From NCBI GenBank assembly GCA_902805475.1, contig CADCSX010000011.1:1479203-1543202 (forward strand): 64,000 nucleotides of DNA. Reading direction: 5' to 3'. Each line of letters starts with the position of its first letter. The stretch's first letter is position 1. The notes beneath the pieces were generated by a model, which searched no databases, was not told where the DNA came from, and worked only from the letters and a program-made list of their open reading frames with translations. Origin of the DNA: Entonaema liquescens. Taxonomy: Eukaryota > Ascomycota > Sordariomycetes > Xylariales > Xylariaceae. The position numbers and the translations under genes are program-made. Below are positions 12,062-21,444 of this stretch, piece by piece.

Positions 12062-12232
12062 ATAAAAAAATAAAATAAATAAAATAAATAAAATAAATAA
12101 AATAAATAAAATAAATAAAATAAATAAAATAAATAAAATAAATAAAATAAATAAAATAAATAAAATAAATTAAATAAATAAAATAAATAAAATAAATAAA
12201 TTAAATAAATTAAATAAATTAAATAAATTTAA
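12062..12232. repeat. AT-only tandem tract, unit about AAAATAAAT
   Basis: A 9-base unit, AAAATAAAT, is repeated more than ten times, then continues with AAATTAAAT variants. It lies within the transposon core. Confidence 0.85.
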
Positions 12233-12372
12233 AAATTTTTAAAAAAAAAATTATAAAAAAATATTAATATATATATATTATTGCAATGCGAATGGGGTAT
12301 TTGCGTGGGGCGCGCAACCGGGCTATTTGTCATGGTTAAAATGGCTTTCGTTGTGGTTGCGGTGGCGCATGT

Positions 12373-12433
12373 CACGTGAAAAGTGGATGGGTTGGCCTTT
12401 TATTAAATTTTACCTGGCCTTTTAACGTTACCG
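12373..12433 (-). repeat. Right terminal inverted repeat
   Basis: 61 bases beginning CACGTGAAAAGTGG and ending AACGTTACCG, the inverse of the left end. It is followed directly by the duplicated target TTCGCAAGA. Confidence 0.88.
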
Positions 12434-12623
12434 TTCGCAAGAGGGAGTCATCCGTCTAGGCGCAACGGACCTGTCCAAGCTATTAGGCTTGGCCTGATGA
12501 GACGAGAATACTTCGGATCTAATAGTTCGAGCATGGTTCTAGTACGATACTCGACCAGGTATAATTATTATTTTTTATTCGATTCATCGTGGCATGTGTG
12601 TATAACATGGCCTTGGCCTTCTG

Positions 12624-12630
12624 TATATAA
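12624..12630 (+). promoter_or_regulatory. Probable TATA box of the 12781 gene
   Basis: TATATAA lies 151 bases before the start codon. It is followed by a leader rich in ACT triplets (12700-12740) and CAATCAACAATC just before the ATG. Confidence 0.5.
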
Positions 12631-12780
12631 AATGGAACGTGAAGTCTGGGGAATAAATCTAGCTACCACATCTATCAATCTACATCCAGATCCAAGATCA
12701 CTATTACTATTGTTACTACTACTATTATTACTACTACTATCAATCAGATCAAAACATTCACCAATCAACAATCAACAATC

Positions 12781-13485
12781 ATGCAGGGTGATATCTTCCA
12801 GCTTGAGCAAATGACAGCCGCCCAAGTAGCTGCTGCTCACATTGAACCCAGCACTGTCCCCGAGGACACCAAGGTCGACCCTCAAGTTGCCATCTACAAC
12901 GAGGACGACCTTTCACACTTACTCTATGTGAACCATCTACACCAGAATGGCCACAAGGACCGGGTTATTGTAAACCACGTCTACCGCGATGGCTACACAA
13001 CACCACTAGAATCCGGTACTCAGACTCCCTACTCGGAGACCAACGAAACCCCGGTGCTCAGCGACTGCGAGTCCGACTTCGACGAAGGTGTGTACTTACC
13101 GTCCTCGCTGGATCCCTATTACCGGACGAGCCCACTAAGATTTGAAGACGGTTTCGAATTCCCCGTCTTCCTAGGTCGACAGTCGGAGGAGACGTCGCAT
13201 GCCGCGGCGCCGGTATCTGAACTGAGCAATCAGGCGAAGAAAGTTCGCATCGTTGCACAGGAAGAGAGCCACGTCTCCAATATCTCGGGGCCGCTGATGT
13301 CATGGTGGCCCGCTTCGGAGGATCTCATGGAGCACGAATGGATCGAAGAAGAGGTGGTTGAACGCAAGACCCCCAAGAAGACGTCGCAACATCAGGTCTC
13401 TAATATCGAGGGTCCCTTAATGTCCTGGTGGCCTCTTCCCGTAGATCAACTGCGACACGAGTGGGACGAACGATTCTACGAATAA
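12781..13485 (+). CDS. Unknown acidic protein with duplicated GPLMSWWP motif
   Basis: A single-exon frame of 234 aa starting at the first ATG after a clear TATA box and an A/C-rich leader. I do not recognise a named family. The N-terminal half is acidic and polar. The C-terminal third has two near-identical 23-residue units at residues 165-187 and 206-228, each beginning VSNI, containing GPLMSWWP and ending with an acidic or His-containing HEW. The 41-residue spacing and charged linkers look like two peptide-binding or docking modules. No signal peptide or membrane helix is evident. It may respond to its promoter environment, since a transposon ends about 340 bases upstream. Coding status is supported by length, promoter and internal duplication. 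Confidence 0.75.
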   Translation: MQGDIFQLEQMTAAQVAAAHIEPSTVPEDTKVDPQVAIYNEDDLSHLLYVNHLHQNGHKDRVIVNHVYRDGYTTPLESGTQTPYSETNETPVLSDCESDFDEGVYLPSSLDPYYRTSPLRFEDGFEFPVFLGRQSEETSHAAAPVSELSNQAKKVRIVAQEESHVSNISGPLMSWWPASEDLMEHEWIEEEVVERKTPKKTSQHQVSNIEGPLMSWWPLPVDQLRHEWDERFYE

Positions 13486-14106
13486 AGGGGGCTGCATTTA
13501 ACATCTCCCTCGATTTCTTTCGACTTGGGCGTTATAAAAACGGGCATTGGGAGTTTGGTTGCATTTTGGGCTTTTACATATATACCCTGGCGTCAGTTTT
13601 ACTCATACCCATCTACGCAGAATGAGCCCTCGAGCCTTATAGATTTTTTGGTTTTCTATCGGGATCCGACAGGCTTATTTATGGAGTTCAAACGAGGCCA
13701 GGGGAATGAAATCTCCAATTTATGTATGTGATGGAATAGGTTTTCGGGTTTGCAGGCTCACGTTCGGGCCGCATAGGGAATATTATCAGACAAACATAGG
13801 TATATTAGGTGGCCTACAGTATAAGAGGCCTTGGGGAACAATAACAATAGCAATAAAACTCTACTTTCCCATGATAAACATGTCCTTTTTCTAGTTTTGA
13901 GTGGCTTGAATTGAAATCCCACCTCCCACTTTTGGCCATAATGTCGAGATAAGATTTCGAGCTAATAGGAATTCAATAAGGGGTAGTACATAAGTGGGGG
14001 AACGTCGTAGTTGTAGTCGTAATAGACTTTGGATGTCTTCGAAAAGAAGATGCATTAAAGTCCATCCTCCAAGCAGCCCTGTCATAACCCATACTACACA
14101 TTCATC
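13486..14106. other. Intergenic, no gene seen
   Basis: 3' flank of the 12781 gene and promoter region of the dehydrogenase gene. The short open frames have no support. Confidence 0.6.
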
Positions 14107-15044
14107 ATGTCCTTAAGTCTTTCTGGTAAAGTGATATTCCTCACTGGCGCGGCAAGTGGCATTGGGTAAGTTATACTATACCCATCCTATGTAGACTTCG
14201 TGCCCTATATATCACTTAGCCACTGTCTCGCTCACATATTCTTTAATATTCACTCCGGATTAGACGAGGCACGGCAACCAAGCTGCATAGTTTAGGTGCC
14301 ATTCTCGCTGTTACGGATGTCAACGAATCTGGTCTAGCCGAGACACTCAAGCTCTGTGCTGGCGGCAGCAATGCAGAGCACCACACAGCTCATACTCTCG
14401 ACGTATCCAAATCCGCCGATGTAAATGAGTGCGTGGCACAGGTCGTAGCCAAGTACGGGCACATCGACCACGTATTCAACTGCGCGGGCGTTAACCCAAC
14501 CGCCATGTCCCTGGTAGAGACGAGCGAGGAGTATTTCGACACACTCGTCGGCGTCAACCTCAAAGGCATGTTTAACGTGACCAAGGCCACTATCCCGCAC
14601 ATGACGGCTCCGGGCGGCAGCTACGTCAACGTCAGCTCCATCTCTGGTTGGAATCCCGATGCGGGAACAGCCGTGTACTGCGCTACCAAGTTTGGTGTTA
14701 TCGGCTTCAGCAAGTGTATGGCGCTTGAACTGGGTCCCAAAGGAATCCGAGTGAATATTGTCGCACCAGGCTACATCGACACCCCGACTAACGCGGGAAT
14801 CGTGAGAGGAACGCCGGAGGCAAGACAGCGCATGGAACAGGGGAACGCGCTGGGGAGAATGGGCAAGCCAGAGGACATTGCAGGGGTGAGTATTTTATAT
14901 GATCGCTATTATCATACTCAATCGTTCCACTATTTTGCAAGAGCTTACACTAGATCACTCTAGGTCGTCGCCTTCTTGATGAGTGATGAAGCCAGATATA
15001 TGAATGGTAGTGTTGTCGGTGTCGACGGGATGCTAAGAACGTGA
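14107..15044 (+). CDS. Short-chain dehydrogenase/reductase (classical SDR)
   Basis: Three exons, 14107-14165, 14264-14885 and 14964-15044, give 253 aa, the usual length of classical SDRs. The nucleotide-binding TGAASGIG spans the first intron. It is followed by NCAG, the catalytic Ser in VNVSSISG and the YxxxK pair in YCATKFGVIGFSK, then VAPGYIDTP and a C-terminal GSVVGVDGM. The nearest functional class is 3-oxoacyl-ACP-reductase-like or sugar/alcohol dehydrogenase-like; the substrate cannot be told. NAD(P)-dependent and probably cytosolic, as no targeting sequence is seen. Introns are GTAAGT..TAG and GTGAGT..TAG, and all phases agree. It lies tail to tail with the peptide transporter gene, with only ~270 bases between their ends. 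Confidence 0.88.
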
Positions 15045-15316
15045 AGTGCACCCGACACAGCTATGGTCCTCTGAACTTTGGTCTTAGCGCTTGCTTCTCT
15101 GCACCATGGTCTTGTTAGTTTGTGGTAATAATTATTGAATATGAACCTATTGTGCCTTAGAAAGTGCCCAGAGTCAAAAGTGTCATATAACCCCTTATTT
15201 TCAAGGGGCCAGTCTCATGGCTCCTCCTCCACACCTTAAATCTAAGATTCCCACAGGTATAATAGTCATTACATCGATTATCATAATTAAATACGCTAAA
15301 TAGTAATATGTATGAA

Positions 15317-18050
15317 TCATTCCCAGGTCTTCGGCCCAAATGTTTCCCCATCGGCAACAAAGCTCTTGATCGCCAGTCCTGTCTGGTCGAGTGTATCAAA
15401 CACATCGTAATTCCCGTACCATTTTGGTAATTTGGCGGAGGTGAGATAGAGCGTGAAGAAGATGATTATAGTCGCAACCGCTAAACCCACGTCTAAACCA
15501 GCTGATGTGATATAATTATACTGCATCCACCAGCCATTCCATCTTCGCTTGACGTAGTAGTTGAATATAAAGCCGACCGTGCCCCAACAGAGATATGTGT
15601 ATGCCGTCGCAGGTGGGATCCAGCCCGAACCTCCGAAAATAAGTGGCATGTTTATGAAACGAAATATCGACTTCGGAGCGCGGCGGGCCAAGAACCACGT
15701 AATCATGGGAGTGATGGCGCCAACGAGCCAAAACCACTGCAACGATGAGTATATGGCATCACCACTGAACACTATAGGATGCGTTAGTAATCTTATTTGT
15801 CAGAGGGCAATGATTTGACGCTGAGATTTACGTACTTCTCGCAGGGCCTATAGCACCCCATATAATCGATGCTGTATAGAAAACCCTGCCGTTTGGACAT
15901 ACATAGTTGTCGGGCTGGTCATCAGAGCAAATATCCGGGATCGTCCCCAACGCCCAATTCATAACGGCTATCTGCACGATGGCTGACCATACTGAAGCAA
16001 CCAGCTGTGACCAGAACATAGTACGAGGGGGCACTTTCATATAGTGACCGAGCTTTAAATCCTGAGCAAAGTACTAAAGTTTAAGTCAGCCATCGGAAAT
16101 CCACCACACGTAGTCTAGCACGTCAAAATACACAGTTCGTATATGTTTTGGGGGGCCAAAGCCAGACTTCAGAGGTGTACTTACTAGGGCTTGTTGCATG
16201 CATATGTAGCCGTAGTTTTTGAACATCATCATGGCTAGAGGATGACCGGGCAGCATGTAACCGACGACGAATTCAGTCAAGACGTTCAGCCCGAGCTGGA
16301 TATTCGTAATTGCTTGGATTACGCCTATTGGAATTGTCCAGATCAATGGGATTAAGATGCAGACCACATAAGCCCAAGCAGGAAACTCCGTAGGCCAAGT
16401 GCAGCAGACAACAAATGACAAGCCAATCATCACAGCGAAGAGGACAAGGTACCACCAATCTTCAGCATCCTTGTACTTCCTCATTAGCTTCATATGGACG
16501 TCGTCCTCCTGCTTACGAGCAAGTTTGAACTGCGAGATGATTTGCTTTCCGTGATATAGAACGACGTGAACGACTACGGCGGCGACAGCAGCGAAGGACA
16601 TCCCGTAGGTAAGGGCAAACTGAGTAGAGAGGAATAAGGGGGAATATTCGCGGTACTTCTGTTCGTTGAAGGTTAAGTCGTCATTTAAAATCCTTGAGAC
16701 ATTGTAGACGGCACCGGTATTATCAAAGGCACTCGATGACTGGACAACAAAGTAGTCGGCATACCATATTCCGGAGAAGTGTAAGCCCATAGAAACGAAA
16801 ACGCAGAAGATAACCACACCTGCCACGGTGTTTGCTATGGCGTGGAAAGGTGGAATGAGCGGGGATAGCGCATAACCAGATATTACAGTCCAGTCCAAAG
16901 TCGTTGGTAAGAGACCATATCCGTGCAATCCCCAAAGATCTTGTTAACGACAACGTTCCTAGGAGCAGCCCAGCATACGAACGTGAAGTAAGAGAGCCCT
17001 TGGAAGATCCAGCCTGGAAACCAATACCATACGAACCCACCTATCATGATACATAAGAACCATCGATATCGGCTAATTCTCCAACCATCCGACCTGGCAG
17101 GGTCAGAAGGTGAGTGATCATGGAGGGCATAGAACAGCGAAGCGTTTACGAGATCCGAAGGCCATATCATCGCAGCAGGCCACACGAGGAAGCGTCTGGC
17201 TAGCCCAGCTAGGCCGTATCCTGTGCAAAGCGTAGTGATACCGAATAGTATTTGGAAGCCCCAACCAAAGTGTTGCTTATCTTTTCCAGGCATTAGTAAG
17301 GTTTATAGAACAGAATGTTCGATGTGACTTACAGAAGACCTGCTGAGCAATCAGGACATCGGTGGCATACAAAAACCTCCGCCATAGGCGGCCTGGTCAA
17401 GGATCAGCTTCTATCAGCTCAACCGTACATGTATATTCAACTTACATTTGACATGGCGACGATAATGACATGCTCCTTGAAGTTGAATTTTCCAGGCCTG
17501 AAGTTAAACTTTAACCCCCATATGCTAAACTGCCGGTCGGGGAATATCAAGTCCCATCCTAGTCCTATAGGGTACGCGACCAACTGGATGACGTATGTGG
17601 TGATCTGAATAGTAGGATTCTTCAAGGAAAACAGCATATTTACGGCCGAGCCTACGGTACACAGAATCAAGCCGATCACCCAGGCCCGGATTGTATTAGC
17701 CGGCAAGTCGACATCGTAGTTCCTCACCGCAGCGCGTACCTTTTAAATCGTTTAGACATCTAATCAATTCATAAACAGTTAGGATAGAGACCTACTTCCG
17801 GGTAAGGGCTATTTTCTTCGAGCAAGGCGGCTTCGATCTCGATGCCCTTCTCGGCATCACCAGAAGCAAGAGCCGCATCGACGTCGTTGAGTTCTTCAAT
17901 TGGTAAGTTAGGATCAAGCTTGTGCTGTTCTTCAAATCCCTTCAGTATATTTAGGGCCTCAACGCCGGTGACTTCGACCACCTCACTGGAAGAGATGCTA
18001 GCTGGAGTGATCTCCTCGGCGACGACGCGCTTGCGGAAGTTGAAAACCAT
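15317..18050 (-). CDS. OPT-family oligopeptide transporter with two apparent frameshifts
   Basis: A proton-coupled small-peptide importer of the plasma membrane, by family. Exons on the minus strand: 18050-17796, 17739-17446, 17392-17333, 17280-16185, 16073-15836 and 15771-15317; about 799 aa if two missing bases are allowed. Family marks are FNFRPGKFNFKEH, YATDVLIAQQVF, CWAAPRNVVVNKIFG, GYMLPGHPLAMMMFKNYGY, CPNGRVFYTASIIWGAIGP and many hydrophobic helices. Exon 3 is 60 nt where 61 are needed to join its neighbours, and the frame slips at a TTTTT run near 17372-17377. Exon 4 changes frame at the GGGG run (16930-16933), exactly between KIFG and LHGYGLLP. Both gaps are single bases at homopolymers, so assembly error is as likely as a pseudogene. 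Confidence 0.82.
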
Positions 18051-20163
18051 GTCGACTCCCAGGGAAGAGTTGCAATGATGTCAGAAACCAATGCTCATGT
18101 TTAGCCTGACCGTAGCATAGCAGAAGAGGGAAGTGAGCAGAGGGCAGAGCCTAGACCCGAGACTAATAGGGGTCGCATGTTACTTTATACCGGTGTAGAT
18201 CAGCCCAAAGGCGAAAGCAAATATGTGTCACCGACACGTTCAGCACGACCTTAGTGGGACCCCGTAAGTGATATCGTTTCTCCCACCTGTCGTTGAAGCC
18301 GGGCCGGGGTGAGACCACAAGCTGTGATGTCTGGCGAGTAGTAGCCCCGGCGTGGGGAACCAGTGTTTGCTGCTTTCGAGATTGGATGTTATGGGGCAGA
18401 CGGATATGCGTACCTACACATATACCCTGGTCATGGGTAACCTGCCTAAATTGGATAACCCCAAGTGGACGGATAACGGCGACGCAACGAAGTGTACCGC
18501 AGTGATACACTTAGCCATTACATATTATCCTGAGTGGGGCCATGCTTGGAGGTAGAATTGAGAAGACGGGTTTCCGTCCTTGGACCCTGCCCCTTTCAGC
18601 CCTGAGTGCGTACTTAGAGAGGATGCTTTGTGTTGAGAAGGAGAGGCATTAAAATGCCAATACTTTCTATTATAAGACATATCATCTCATACCCACCAAA
18701 CTTGTGATAAGTGTTCATCAGCAAGCGAGGGGCCCAATCAGCACTTTACTGAGAACTCATGTGTCTCATGTTGTTATCTTCAGCTCTAAAGGAAGTTAGC
18801 CTGGCTCGTATGAAGCATGTTACTTAGGACTATAACTACCAATTCATGACCCGAGGAAAGGTACCAGAGACAGTCGTATCCGGCCGAGTGCTTGGGTACC
18901 GCCCATAGCAACGGAAATAGCATGATTAGTGCTGGCGCCGGATATGCTGCATATACTACGGCCGACACCCTACCCAGCGCGGTGGAACTAGAAAGCAATA
19001 ACGATATGACGTGTCTCTAAAGGCTCGTTGTGATGTAGCAGCTTAAATTCATGGGTAGGCTGCGCCAAGGCCAACCCCAGGAAGGGCTGAACTGGTACGA
19101 GGCTCATATTTAAATGGCGTTGGGATGTGAAGTTCTTACATGCATTGACATTGCCGCGACGTCTAGACCGAGTCGATTGATATTGATTCCCACGGTGATA
19201 CTCTGGGGCCAGACTGAATACCGGACAAGATATCTAACCGTAAAGAATCCATGGCCGGCGGGTGTAGTACCATGGTTGATTATTCACAAGAGATACATAA
19301 TGAATGTTGTTAAGTCAATCTTTGCCAATTGTGTTGTGACTCTGCATGTACTATGTAACCTTTTGAGTTGAAGAGTTACAGTTTTAAGAAGACCAATCAG
19401 GATTGTCATCAAAAGCGATAAGACTCACACACGGGTATACTTACCTGCATATACATAAGTATCTACATATGTGCGTATACCTAGTGGTACCACATACCTC
19501 CTTAGGTACATTAGGTACCTGATGTAGTACATCCACATATTCAGATACCTATGGCTTGGCAGATTCGGTCCGACCCAGTTCAGATTCGCGATGTTCTACC
19601 TATATACCTAGTTAGTCTCGTGATACAATATACCTAGATATACCTATATTCTGAGGTAATGGTCCTTTTTTATCTTTTTTTTTCTAGATGATAAGAAAAG
19701 TAGAAAATGTCCGCACACAAGATGGCGAAGACGGGAATAACATTCCACAAAGTGTCCCCTGAACACACCATCTTCAAGTACACACAAGAGTCGAGGCCCG
19801 CGTGTTGCTCCTTGGCTCTTGTTGAGCTATTTAACCGGTTAATGAACGGGACAAGTTATTATTATTCTCGTCCCCTTTTATAACCGGCAATCTCGATGTG
19901 CTGAGTTAGTAGCAATGGTAAGGTATTTTTAGAGTCCCCATTATAGAGGCATCATCAATGTAGGGCTTGAAATAGGAGATTTAGATAGTATGCAACACCC
20001 GACATGTCGCATACACATCCCATGTTATTATATGTGGTTTTGGGTAAGCTGTGGATCGCAGAATGCAAGTCGTATGTGTTCTTAGCAGACAGATAAGATA
20101 TCACCCAGGGTATCCCTGTACTCAGGTTCCATGAACCTCGGATTGCAGATGTAAAATGGCGGG
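18051..20163. other. Intergenic ~2.1 kb, no gene recognised
   Basis: Promoter side of the peptide transporter. Open frames at 18163-18510 (minus) and 19114-19371 (plus) show no domain. The stretch at 19435-19660 is dense in TACCTA/TAGGTA words. Confidence 0.55.
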
Positions 20164-20734
20164 TTAGGACTGAAATGTCCCCTTTGCGCCGTCCCTATTG
20201 GCTCTCCAAACTCCGTCTTCGCCTTCAAATTCTTCCCTCTTCCAGACTTCAACACGCTCTTTGCAGTCTTCAAGGGCTCGTTCGCCCGCTCGCCACGCAG
20301 CTTGCCTGTGCGGGGCGGACACTGCTATGAGGATACTCTCCTCTCCGATGGGCACGGTCCCAAGACGATGAACCATGGCTATTGATATGAGACCATACTC
20401 GGCACGGACTTCTTTGCATATAGACAGCATGGTGCGTAATGCCAGTGGGTTGTAAGCAGAATACTGGAGCTCCTTCACCGGCTTCCCGCCAAAGCTATCA
20501 CGAGTCGTGCCTGCAAAGAAACATATGAGGATATAGGCCTAAAGTAGTAATAATTACCTTGCAAGATGGTAAGACGGTAAGACGGTGTGGTATAACTGAC
20601 TAACCCGCAAACATGACTATTGCGCCTGCTTGAGGGCTACGAACCCTATCCATCACACTATTAACGTTGAGGTAGTCGTGGGTGAGTCCGACGTAGCAGG
20701 CATCTTCTTTAATTTCAGTTTTTTCGACGTCCAT
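20164..20734 (-). CDS. cnxH: Molybdopterin synthase catalytic (large) subunit, MoaE/MOCS2B family
   Basis: Two exons, 20734-20605 and 20510-20164, give 158 aa. The intron is GTTAGT..CAG. MoaE-family motifs are VMFAGTTRDSFGGKPVKEL, spanning the junction, then AMVHRLGTVPIGEESILIAV, SAPHR, the KERVEVWKREEF segment and a final W. It would add sulfur to precursor Z together with a small MoaD-type subunit to make molybdopterin, needed for nitrate reductase and other molybdoenzymes. No small-subunit gene is seen in this window. The ATG at 20734 was chosen because the frame before it is stopped and the protein length fits. Aspergillus calls the gene cnxH. Confidence 0.9.
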
Positions 20735-21444
20735 TTTCTTAGAATAGGTTCCTGGTATAGGCAGACGGAATTGACGGCGAATAAGAGGTAAGGATAAATC
20801 AAACTGAGAAAGAAAGGAAAGAAAGAAAAAAAACTAAGACCAATAAGGGAAATATTGATTGTATCTAAGTGCTCATTGCAAGACTGCAATACGTATATCT
20901 GGTAAGTATATACTCTTACTTTGGTGTTTTTTTTTTTGAGATTTATCGACTAAAACCTGCCTTGATGCTCTATGTAGGTACTCTTTTCTAACTTACCTAG
21001 GTTAGGTACCTAACTTCAGTAATTCCTAGCGTAATCCAAACGCACCGTAGTTTGTCCCAGAATCTGGGGTTGTTTAGATAAGCAAGATAAGATTAAACTT
21101 CTATTACGTGCAAGTTCAAGGATCGATGATGATGTGCTGAAAGGTACCTTAGGTAGACTTATCTTTATGATGGAAGTACCTAGGTAGCATTATGTAGCAC
21201 GCGTAAGTACATGCATCCCTTCCATGCGCGTATCTACTGTGTACCCTGAATACTTACGTAACACAACCTCTGATCTTTACCATCAACTAGCATTTACCTT
21301 TGACTTTCGACAGCTGATTTACCTTTCAACCTTCTTTACCATCGCATGCTTCTACTTTTGTAAATCGCCTTTCTTCATCGCACAACGAACACCTTTTCAG
21401 AACACTAAACCCGGTGCGAGCATAATATCGATAGCGACGTCAAC
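20735..21444. other. Intergenic between divergent cnxH and RNA-binding protein genes
   Basis: A shared promoter region of two divergent genes. It contains TACCTAGGTA at 21177-21186 and related words near 20990-21015. No further gene is seen. Confidence 0.6.

Larger units (their letters stand above)
11635..12433. mobile_element. Non-autonomous DNA transposon with long TIRs and 9-bp target duplication (Mutator-like)
   Basis: The left end (11635-11696) and the reverse complement of the right end (12373-12433) agree over about 60 bases, both running from C(A/G)GTAACGTTAAAAGGCC to CACGTG with two or three differences. The identical 9-mer TTCGCAAGA lies immediately outside both ends (11626-11634 and 12434-12442). 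A 9-bp duplication with long inverted ends is typical of Mutator-like elements. The 799-bp body has no coding capacity. Just inside the left end lies a degenerate ~12-bp array that grades from C-rich to AT-rich, and the core (11800-12290) is nearly pure A+T with a 9-base tandem. It would need a transposase from elsewhere. Confidence 0.85.

Noticed and set aside
18163..18510. Minus-strand 115-codon frame upstream of the peptide transporter
   Set aside because: No recognisable domain, no splice support, and a mirror frame on the other strand of similar quality.
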